Source of the DNA: Stachybotrys elegans | Lineage: Eukaryota > Ascomycota > Sordariomycetes > Hypocreales > Stachybotryaceae | NCBI GenBank assembly: GCA_020746835.1 | Contig: JAGPNK010000001.1 | Location: forward strand, 3,720,001 to 3,784,000 | Reading direction: 5' to 3' | Length of the DNA: 64,000 bases | Part shown: positions 55,287 through 64,000 of the stretch, piece after piece | How positions within the stretch are numbered: the first letter of the stretch is position 1 | Layout of the letters: each line of letters starts with the position of its first letter | The notes under the pieces: generated by a model | Told to the model about the DNA's origin: nothing | The model's database searches: none | The model's input: only the letters and a program-made list of their open reading frames with translations | Made by a program: the position numbers and the translations under genes

Positions 55287-56236
55287 ATGGGGAAGAAAAC
55301 GCAGGTTCCCGATGCGTGGGAGGACGACGACTGGGAGACCCAGGCCGACAAGGCTGCTGCGGTTGAGCGACTGCAGCCTCCCCAGCCGGCGCCCGCTCTC
55401 TCTAAGGCAGAGCGCCTTGCGCAGCACGCCGAGTCGAATCGTAAACTGTGGCAATCGGCGTAAGCCCCCTTTTTTGTTATTCCTATGTCGGACCAGACGC
55501 AGAGAGGCAGGGGGAGGGAGACAGAGAGCAAAGAAACTGAATGATTGTCTGCAGAGATACCCCCGAGACCTTCCACTTCCTCGAGGCCAGCAGCAGCGTG
55601 CCACAGGCCACGACCAACTTCAAGCCCCAGGTCAAGGTTCTCAGTCGGAAGCCCGTCATCGCCAAGAACCCTGCCGCGGGCATGGCGCAGCTCAGCCTCG
55701 AAGACGACGGCGACGGCGACGAGGGCAAGAGGGTCCAGCTCAGCCCGGAGGAGCTGCGCGCCAAGCAGAAGCGCGACCGCGACGAGAAGCAGCGCCGCTA
55801 CGAGGAGGCCCGGGCTAAGATCTTTGGCGAGTCGGCGCCGTCCTCGGGAGCTTCCTCGCCCGGCACCACAACACCGCCCAGATCCGAGGGCCGGCCGTCT
55901 CAGGGGCGCGGCCGCGGGCGTGGTGGCAGCTACAGGAATAGCATGAACAACAACAACAGCAGCAATAATAATAACAGCAATAATGAGAATCGCCAATTCG
56001 ACTCACGCAGGAACCTCTCCAGCACCGGCGGCAGGGAGCTCTACGATCCCAACTTTTCTCCCAAGCCCGACTCCCTCTCCGCGCAAAGGCGAGCCGGCGG
56101 TGGCGACGACTTCCAAGGGCGAGGCTCCTTCCAGAGGGATGCCCAGCAGCAGGCCGCCATCCGGGCTCCACGGGGCCCGGACGGAAGCGGACGAGGGGGG
56201 TTTGGATTCGCACGCGGCCGCGGCAAGGAGAGTTGA
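55287..56236 (+). CDS. SUZ-domain RNA-binding protein (SZRD1-like)
   Basis: Two exons, 55287-55459 and 55555-56236; 284 residues. It starts MGKKTQVPDAWEDDDWETQA, a Trp/Asp motif common at the start of this family. The SUZ core follows the splice: KVLSRKPVIAKNP, then VQLSPEELRAKQKRDRDEKQ and RRYEEARAKIFGES (about 85-165). After this come SSPGTTTPP, an RG-rich stretch (GRGRGRGG), an Asn run encoded by AAC/AAT repeats (55945-55986), and a Gly/Arg-rich C-terminus ending FGFARGRGKES. SUZ domains bind RNA directly. The RGG boxes support RNA binding, probably in the cytoplasm. Its targets are unknown. The gene converges with NAR1 with only 28 bp between the stop codons. Confidence 0.85.
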
Positions 56237-56264
56237 AATTTGTATCTTCTTCTCACAACTGAAA

Positions 56265-58001
56265 CTACCATCCGCCGCCAATTTTGCCCGCTATCTGGAC
56301 CACCTTTTCGGCGTCGGTGGCTGTGTCCTTGCCCACGTCGCTAATCACCTCACGATAGCTCGTGAACGCTAATCTATCTAAGCCAATGCCTGTCGTCTCA
56401 GACCAGTACGCCAGGATATCATTAATATACGTGCGAGGGATGCCTTGGACATCCTGCCCGACACCGTCCCCAGCGCCAGTGCCATCTTCGGCCTCGTCCG
56501 AGGAGAAGTATGCCTCGTCAACTTTTGCCAACCAATCCTTCTGCTCCTGCGGGCCGGGCTTCCCCGAGAGATTTTCCCTCTCCATGATGATGGGGTCGTC
56601 AACCTTGATCTGCCCGCCGCCGTTTGTGCAGCCTCCCGGACATGCCATGACCTCGACGTAGCCGTACTCCAGTGACGCGGCCTTGCCAGTGGGTCTACGA
56701 GCACTGCCGAATGGCCTGCCGCCCGGCATGCGGGAGGGCTTGGCCGGCTTCAGCCTCCGCACGAGGTTCTGGATGTTTCTGAAGCCATAATAACGCGCAG
56801 CCTTGAAGACGGGTTCTCCGCCGACGAGTACGGCATACTCTACTACATCAGCGTTCCGCCCTCTGGTGACCTGGATCTCAGCCCCCGGCGACAAAGCTGC
56901 TCTGTTTTCGAGAATGTACTGCAGGTACCCGCCGGATGTGCCTGCAGCGCGCGACGGCCTCCGTGCGCCCCGTGTGGAAAATAGAAATTCGTGAATCTTT
57001 GGATCCGGAAATTGGGCCGTGGCAGCTTCGGCTAGGCGATCTGCAGGAAGACCGAAAAAGTCAAGCCCTCTCGATTCCGCCAGCATCAAGACCTCCTTGC
57101 TCGTGATGACGCAGTCGACATCGCGGACACCTGTTCCGGGTGCTGCCTCGTCAGCCCAGAATTCGTCGGTCAGCTCCTGTCGGCTAGCTTCTAGCTTCTT
57201 GTCGAAGCAGGGCATCACGGCGAGATGCCAGATTCTGCTGGGAGTGATCCCCAGTTTCCTGCTCAGGACGGTCTTGAGCAGAGTTCCTGTCAGCGCCTGT
57301 GGCGACTTCACCTTTGACAGGTGCGGCAAGACATGAGGGTGTGTCTTTTCCGCATAGCAGACCCATCCAGGGCAGGAGGAGGCGAGCACCGGAGGGGTTA
57401 TTGAGGCTGAACCGGGCGACGGGGACAGAACCTCGTCGGCACCAAGCACATATGTTGCCTCCCTTGCGATATTGGTATCGACGACCCATGAAAAGCAATT
57501 GCCGTGCTTGCCGCCATTTGCGAGCCCTCTTGGGCCCCTCAGCAGGTTGTCCAGCATGCGGCCGCCAGCAGCTTCGGTCACACCGGGGCCAGAGGCCGCT
57601 GCTAAGCTGGCTCTTGCTTGAGGGCTCACACTGGCGACGAATAGCTTGGCGTCGCTGTTCTCCAGTCCCTCTACCGCGAAATTGCCGGCAGCGTCGGGAC
57701 CGACGATGCGCAGCGCCGGGGCAGCATCAAGAGTGGACAAGACCTCAGCGTGGCTCTGGAGGCTCACGAGCACAGCTTCAGCCGAGGTGACACATCCTGA
57801 GCAAGCAAGGCAGTCGGTGAGGGAGATCTGGGCGGGTGTGTTGGCATTGGGGCCAGAAGCATGTTCGCCGTCGAGGATGACTTCGGTCTCGTTGGGGTTC
57901 TGCGGGGGAGGGGCGCTCGGAAGGGTCTCGACGGGTTTGATGCAAGCGACGCCGGGGGAAATGAAGTCGTTGAGGTCGTCGGCAGAGAGGATGGCACTCA
58001 T
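56265..58001 (-). CDS. NAR1: Cytosolic Fe-S cluster assembly factor NAR1 (Fe-hydrogenase-like)
   Basis: Single exon, 578 residues from the ATG at 58001; the frame is open seven codons upstream (MGETAGAM), but MSAILSADDLNDFISPGVAC is the conserved Nar1 start. The N-terminal cluster ligands are Cys20 and CLACSGC (about 62-68). The H-cluster-like C-terminal ligands are in SSCPGWVCYAEK, AVMPCFDKK and VMACPGGCTNGGGQ. Nar1 is part of the CIA targeting complex with Cia1 and Cia2 and passes Fe-S clusters to cytosolic and nuclear proteins; it has no hydrogenase activity. There are fungus-specific Gly/Ala-rich inserts (such as around AAASGPGVTEAAGG) and it is longer than yeast Nar1 (491). Cytosolic. 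Confidence 0.95.
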   Translation of the reverse strand: MSAILSADDLNDFISPGVACIKPVETLPSAPPPQNPNETEVILDGEHASGPNANTPAQISLTDCLACSGCVTSAEAVLVSLQSHAEVLSTLDAAPALRIVGPDAAGNFAVEGLENSDAKLFVASVSPQARASLAAASGPGVTEAAGGRMLDNLLRGPRGLANGGKHGNCFSWVVDTNIAREATYVLGADEVLSPSPGSASITPPVLASSCPGWVCYAEKTHPHVLPHLSKVKSPQALTGTLLKTVLSRKLGITPSRIWHLAVMPCFDKKLEASRQELTDEFWADEAAPGTGVRDVDCVITSKEVLMLAESRGLDFFGLPADRLAEAATAQFPDPKIHEFLFSTRGARRPSRAAGTSGGYLQYILENRAALSPGAEIQVTRGRNADVVEYAVLVGGEPVFKAARYYGFRNIQNLVRRLKPAKPSRMPGGRPFGSARRPTGKAASLEYGYVEVMACPGGCTNGGGQIKVDDPIIMERENLSGKPGPQEQKDWLAKVDEAYFSSDEAEDGTGAGDGVGQDVQGIPRTYINDILAYWSETTGIGLDRLAFTSYREVISDVGKDTATDAEKVVQIAGKIGGGW

Positions 58002-58837
58002 AGCGCCGGCGGTCTCGCCCAAGGGCGGGCGTGGTCGCTCGTGGAGAGGATGGGCGTATTCGAGGCGAGGCGAGCCGAGATGGGACGAGCCAAGAGTGCA
58101 ATGTAATGAAGCGTGATGGCAGGAAGAAACAAGGCAAGAAGCTCGAAATCTATAAATTTATGCGCATGCGCCTCATGAAACCGTAAGAGGGAAAGGGTAT
58201 TGTCCACAGAGAAGAGGAATAGCAGATGGGTGCAAAAGTTGACTTGAGCGCAATGAGGGTTCGATGATTGGATTGGGAATGCATCGGATTGGTGGCGGAC
58301 TTTTTTGGTGGCCCCGCGGAAACGCGCAGCGAGATCGGCCAGCAAGACCCAGCAGGGTGCTAATTGTCCCGCGCACTGCCCTAGATGCATCCATCCCGCG
58401 CTATGCCACAGTGGCGTTGCATCGAGACCCGATGTATCTCCTCGGGGGTTCTACCGGAGAAGTGATGTAGATGTGACAGAGGCATTATGGGTGCCTTGAG
58501 GAAAATACAATGATGGTTTTCTTTCATAGCAGATGGTCTTCTGCTCTTACATGCCAGCCATAGATGACACACATATGATAATAGTACATCGATTCTGGGA
58601 CGAAACAACGTGTCGCTAATTACAAGGCTGGACCTGCCACCCCCAGGGCGGGTAGTGACGTCGCCTACTGTCATGGATGCCGCTGCAACCCGGGCTGGCC
58701 GCACTGGACCTTGGATCTAAGAGACAGCTATTGTGTATATACATCCTCACATTTCCATGCACCTTCATGGTAATTCATCACCAGTTCTTTTGCATATAAC
58801 CCATCCAGCCGTTACATCCAGCTACATAGGTACCACC
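58002..58837. promoter_or_regulatory. Divergent promoter region of NAR1 and the four-helix membrane protein gene
   Basis: 836 bp without a gene. No named element seen; a C-rich tract near 58630-58650. Confidence 0.4.
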
Positions 58838-59524
58838 ATGGACGTCCGTAGCACCCGGCACTCATCATCCCCACGCAGCCAAGCAGCCTGCTAATCATGC
58901 CCAGACCGTCGCTGCCTTCAGCTTCACCAACCTCGCCTGGCTGAGCACCCAGGCCGTTCCGCTCATCATATGGCCGTCCTTTATCAGCGGTATCCTGCGC
59001 GAGGAGCCTGAGCATGCCGGCCGTAAGTACATCCCTCTTTCGCTAGGGCACCGCTTGCTGACGGCAAGGGAAAACGCCAGCTCTCGAGACGTACTTTGCG
59101 CGGTCACTCGGCTTCGCGCTGCTGTCGCTTGGCCTGATACTCGTGCTGCTGTCCGGAGCCGTGCCCCTGACGTCAAGTGTTGAAAGTAAGATGACGTCTG
59201 AAGGCCCCTTGGCATCCCGTCTCTAACACGCCCGCAGCACCCGTGAGCGGCATCTCGCCGTACGCCAGCGCCGCTATCCTGGTGGCCCTGATGCACCACG
59301 CCAGCGCCGCCTTCTACACCTATGCGAGGTATTCTTGGACGGGCGAGACGGGCTACCTGCTAGGCTGTATAGGCAGCTCCGTGCTGGCGGCTTTTGCCCT
59401 GTATTGCGTCATGTTCGCCGGCGACACGGCCATGATCAGCAGGTACCATCGCTTCGACCAGAGCACGAGCGGGTTTCCGTTCAAGAACAGCCACTCTTAT
59501 CGAGAGAAGAAGAAGGGCCTCTAA
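58838..59524 (+). CDS. Four-helix membrane protein, conserved in filamentous ascomycetes, function unknown
   Basis: Four exons: 58838-58843, 58905-59022, 59081-59185 and 59238-59524; 171 residues. The last three exons are joined by good GT-AG sites that keep one frame: EPEHAG|PLETYFARSLG and SSVE|TPVSGISPYAS. The first exon is only ATG GAC, followed by a weaker donor (GTCCGT) and a GCTAATC branch site; it is the part I trust least. Hydrophobic helices lie at about 3-25 (AAFSFTNLAWLSTQAVPLII), 47-70 (LGFALLSLGLILVLLSG), 83-105 and 115-140 (GCIGSSVLAAFALYCVMFAG). The cytosolic end TSGFPFKNSHSYREKKKGL is basic, with a KKxx-like tail that would suit ER retention. No enzyme motif is seen. Function unknown. 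Confidence 0.72.
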
Positions 59525-59784
59525 GTGTCTACGACCGAGGCTTCATTTTTGGTTTAAGTCACGTATGTACGCATCCTATGACGCTCATCTGGCCCCATTG
59601 GCCGATGTAGGTTTTTTTGAGTGCAGATTGCTGATTTATATGCAAGTCTAATCCTCAGAATATGACAAAATGAATAGTTGCGTTATCCAACAAATCGATG
59701 GTTGGTATATATATATCCATTATTTCCCTCTCCCAGAACGCCAGATGCAATCGCCCAAATCACAAGAACCCCACAGGGTGGTGT

Positions 59785-60111
59785 TTACTTCCTCCAGCCC
59801 AGGACGTTGAACAGGGCGTTCCTGTTGTCGTAGAAGCCCTCAAAGGTCTTCTGGCGGCTGGCTTCGCTTTGGGCGTTGTTGTAGGCGGCGAAGGAGCGGT
59901 CGAGGTTGCGGGACGACGTGCTGAGCTGGTTGACGACGAAGGTGGCCACGGCGCCGACGCTGCCGACGACGATGAGAGCGGGAAGCACCCTGGCGAGGAT
60001 TGTGAGAAATGTTTCAAGGGAGAGAATAAGAAGAAGAAACATGTGCTTCCACTGTTCTTCAGGGGTTTCAACGTACTTGGGAGTGGCGGGCTTGATAGTG
60101 GCGGCAACCAT
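59785..60111 (-). CDS. Small single-pass membrane protein, 79 residues, probably mitochondrial or ER, function unknown
   Basis: Minus strand, exons 60111-60077 and 59989-59785. The intron (60076-59990, 87 nt) has a perfect donor GTACGT and a CGCCAG acceptor and, unusually, is a multiple of three without a stop, so the unspliced frame is open and would give 108 residues. I prefer the spliced form because the intron translation (EEQWKHMFLLLILSLETF) is not like the rest and the splice joins ATPK directly to VLPALIVVGSVGAVATFVV, one transmembrane helix at about 13-33. The tail ends RNALFNVLGWRK, similar to what I recall in related fungi. No enzyme motif. The gene lies 260 bp from the convergent membrane-protein gene. 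Confidence 0.7.
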   Translation of the reverse strand: MVAATIKPATPKYVETPEEQWKHMFLLLILSLETFLTILARVLPALIVVGSVGAVATFVVNQLSTSSRNLDRSFAAYNNAQSEASRQKTFEGFYDNRNALFNVLGWRK

Positions 60112-61064
60112 GTTGACTGTTTGGTTTGGCTTGCACGAGGCGAGGTGTATAAGTCGGGAGTAGATGAGGATCGGGATTGAAATTGAAGTTGATTGAATTG
60201 TTTGATGATGATGATTTCAAGAAAGACTCACTACTCTACGTATACACAGCATCTTATATCCATGCCTCATCTCCCTTGCGCCCACAGCACTGGGGTTGGC
60301 TCACTGAGCATCGTATCATGCCATGCCCTCCAGCGACGGGGTTTTTTTTCTTCTTTTTCGTCTTCCCTATGCTTACAGTGGCTCCAGAGTGGTGTGATGT
60401 TGGCTGAATTGTCGACCCAGCAGAGCCCCCCTCCCCTGCCAAAAAGGCCTAGCCCACCCCCGGACTCGAGCCTGGGCGATGGGGAAACATGAGGCCACAG
60501 GTGATGGCGCATCGCACCACCTACACCGACCGGCCGGATCCCCTCCCCCTTTATTCGATCGGTGCAGCAGCGGGCAGGGCTGGCAATAAGCATCTTAGAT
60601 GGGGATCGGAAATGGTTGTTGTCTGATTCGTCACTCGGCACGCGCATATTGTCTGTCCTCGGGAGCTTCCGGCGATCGTTGCTACGTCAAGGGATGCAAC
60701 AGCTGCATTGGTTCATCCGATGCGACGCTGAGCGCCTTGCTTTGCGAGCCAGGCCTGGCCCTGTCACCTGTTGAGCTGAGAACCCGGGGCTGTGGGTTTC
60801 GTAGGTGGGAGGCTGAGAAGAGGACATCGCCACATCCGCATCCATGCAGTAATGCCGCTGACTGACCGGCATATCGAGCCAAAAACACCTTGAGTTATTC
60901 CGTCTACCCGTACTAAAAGCATGCTGAGCACCGGTAAAGGGAAGAAAAACCAGTAAAAGAAACATGCCCCGTCAAACGCGCGCCCGTACGCGCAGCTTCC
61001 TTGCCCCTGTGCGCGTGATAGTTCCTGTTGTAGCACCATGTTGGGTCCCCTCAGTTCTGCCCTC
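60112..61064. other. Intergenic, 953 bp
   Basis: Promoter of the small membrane-protein gene and 3' flank of the zinc-finger gene. No gene or RNA is recognised. Confidence 0.4.
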
Positions 61065-62262
61065 CTAAGCGCTGACCTCCATGGGGCCGCCGTTGGTTTG
61101 CTTGTCCAGCCGCTCAGGCTCCTGCTCCGGCTCCTGCTCCTGCTGGTCGGCCTCGTTGTCTACCCCTTCCATCTTCTCTGTCACCTTGGACAGCTGGACG
61201 TCGGCTGCTCCGCTAAGAATCGCCTGCCGTCGGTCGTGCCAGTCTATCTCGCTCTGGATGACCTGCGACAGGAGCACCTCTTTCTCCAGCCACTCCTTGT
61301 AGTAGATCTCCTCCCACTCTTTACACTCCTTCTTCAGGGTCTCGCCCACTTCCTCCGCCCATTTGGACTCCCAGTAGCACTTGCGGTACAGCTTATCCAC
61401 GGGCAACGCTAGATCCTCTGCGTCAAACAGATCTTCTGGTAGCGGTGTAAAGTATTCGGCATTGGAGTCGTCGAGGTTCGCGTCGTCTCCCTCATCTTGA
61501 CCTCCGCCGTGCGACTGCGGTGTCTTGATGATGAGCTTGAGTTTACTGGACCGGCCGGTTGGTCCAGATTGCATCGACTTGGGCACGGGGTCTGACGGTC
61601 GCAGGGCTTCGGTCTCGTGGACGGTTCGCATATGCTTAGCCAGGGCGTCCGATCGTGTAAAGGACCTGTCGCATTCTGTATACAGACGTTAGCCGGGGTT
61701 TTCTTCCCTTCTCCCTTAATGTTTCCAGAGGAGTTGCTGGAGGCTACTCACCGGGCAGGTAGCAGTAGAACGGCTTCTCCCTTGTATGGCTGCGCATGTG
61801 TGCCTTGAGCGCGTAGCCACTAGCATGCGTGAGTCCCTTGCGATTGCAACTCCTCCACTCGCACGTGTACTTCTTTTGTCGGTTCTCAATGTGTGAGTTG
61901 TGAATGTGCTCGACGAGCTTATCCATATTCCCTTGATCGCCGGCCGGGCAACCATCCCAGTCGCAGATAGTGACCTGGTCCTGGAAGTCATCTTCCTCCA
62001 ACCGCGCGTTGACCGGAGAGCTTGGGATATCGCCAGACGTGTCGGACGACACATCCGACAAGCCCTCGAGCGGATCGGGCTCTGGCACCGCCTCGGGCTC
62101 AGCATCAGGCACTACAGCCGACGAGGTGGTTGAGCCGGCCTCGAGTCTCTGTCGCTTCGATGGGCGGATGGCAGCGCCCTCGTCATCGTGGACCTCGTCA
62201 TCGGAGGCGTCCGATGATCCCATTGATGAAAGGGGCGACTCGGGGGGCGAGTAGGCTGGCAT
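61065..62262 (-). CDS. C2H2 zinc-finger protein with three fingers
   Basis: Minus strand, exons 62262-61752 and 61675-61065; 373 residues. An acidic N-terminus with a PSKRQRLE nuclear-localisation-like stretch precedes three C2H2 fingers of the long GLI/ZIC-like spacing: CDWDGCPAGDQGNMDKLVEH with HNSH, CEWRSCNRKGLTHASGYALK with HMRSH, and CYLPECDRSFTRSDALAKHM with HMRTVH. The splice falls inside the third finger (LP|ECDRS). The C-terminal part is helical and charged, including VDKLYRKCYWESKWAEEV and LLSQVIQSEIDWHDRRQAIL. I recall similar proteins annotated only as C2H2 finger proteins; fission yeast Iec1, an Ino80-complex subunit with YY1-like fingers, is a possible but unproven relative. DNA binding and nuclear location are inferred from the fingers. 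Confidence 0.85.
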
Positions 62263-62981
62263 TGTATCGTGTCAGAGAGGGTAGCTGGCGCTGGGCGACA
62301 AGTCAAAGACTGTGCTTTGCTCCCGGGCACAGGAAGCTCAATGTGGCAAACAAGCGCGTTTATTGATTCTTCTTCGTGTCAGCGATCGCGCATTGGGTTG
62401 GTTCGGGAATTTTCGACGACGGTTTGGGGCGAAGGTTGGGGGTGATGGTGTGAAGGGAATGGGAGCAGTGAGAAATGTTTATCGGACTTCAGCATCAAAT
62501 GGCTGGCTGGATGGAACAGCTTGACCTGGATACGAGTGGTACTTTGTACAGTGCGGCGGGAGTAGAGGAAGACCTCTGGCAGGGCAGCTCTGTATGAGGA
62601 ATTGCCAATAGCCTAAGTACACAGTGCGTATAATTTACCTTGTCCAGGTTCCAGTGTATGGCATTTCGCGACTCGTGTCACATCAGCCTTCAACCTTCCC
62701 AAACCAATACATGCAAGGCAAACACGAGTACGACGTACATACATACAAATTGATTAGGTCCCGCAAATGGCAGAGCCATCAAGTTCAGTCGAATTCCATC
62801 CCGGACATTTTCGGCATAAACTTACACATGCTCAAGATTACAGCTGTCCAGCTTTCACATCTCGCCCAGGAGAGCACACAATTGCTTTGCTTAGAAAATC
62901 CGTACTACTTTTGCAACAATCCTACCTTTTCTTTACGTGGCTGAGATAGCAAAAACAAACAAACTCCTCTCCTCATGGGAT
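62263..62981. other. Intergenic, 719 bp
   Basis: Upstream of the zinc-finger gene and downstream of the DAHP synthase gene, both on the minus strand. No feature is recognised. Confidence 0.4.

Positions 62982-64000
<1,019 letters not shown>

Overview
The window is nuclear DNA from a filamentous ascomycete (Pezizomycotina), most likely a Sordariomycete. The evidence is short GT-AG introns (about 50-160 nt) with CTAAC/CTAAT-like branch sites, pyrimidine-rich leaders, a HET-domain gene, a RIP-like mutated Tc1/mariner element, and protein sequences typical of that class. I infer the class from protein content; species cannot be given. I support 25 protein-coding genes (two cut by the window edges), one U2 snRNA gene, one degenerate transposon with its transposase pseudogene, and several repeats. 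There is no bacterial-style operon, CRISPR array, rRNA gene or convincing intact tRNA gene.

Layout. 1-7 kb: edge-truncated conserved protein, a single-pass membrane protein, and a SAM methyltransferase with an 11-nt exon. 7-12 kb: LSM6, a Rad60/Esc2/NIP45-type SUMO-like protein, and an Hst3/Hst4-type sirtuin. 13.8-22.7 kb: mitochondrial rhomboid protease, Tma17/Adc17-like proteasome assembly chaperone, and two conserved proteins of unknown function separated by 3 kb without a gene. 23-24.4 kb: foldback repeat and AT-rich, ORF-poor DNA. 25-33.6 kb: nucleoside hydrolase, LSM8 (three small exons), U2 snRNA, HD-domain nucleotidase, P-TEFb-type cyclin, and U4/U6 snRNP protein PRP4. 35.4-37 kb: S6K/Psk1-like AGC kinase. 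38.2-39.6 kb: Tc1/mariner relic with TA target duplication. 41-44.9 kb: DOMON-cytochrome b561 protein and a HET-domain protein. 45.5-50 kb: ATP synthase subunit h and the SCH9 kinase. 50-55.3 kb: gene-poor. 55.3-64 kb: SUZ-domain protein, NAR1, a four-helix membrane protein, a 79-residue membrane protein, a C2H2 zinc-finger protein, and DAHP synthase running off the right edge.

Functional themes. Spliceosome components are concentrated here: LSM6 and LSM8 (the Lsm2-8 ring on U6), U2 snRNA and PRP4 (U4/U6). Both LSM genes appear to carry a GC-AG intron. Two AGC kinases that act downstream of TORC1 in yeasts, Psk1/S6K-like and Sch9, lie about 11 kb apart. The 38-45 kb stretch (transposon relic, variable-repeat surface oxidoreductase, HET gene) is the most accessory-like part. 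I did not find a clearly new multi-gene system; the most unusual items are the paired GC-AG introns, the RIP-like inactivation of the transposon and the foldback repeat.
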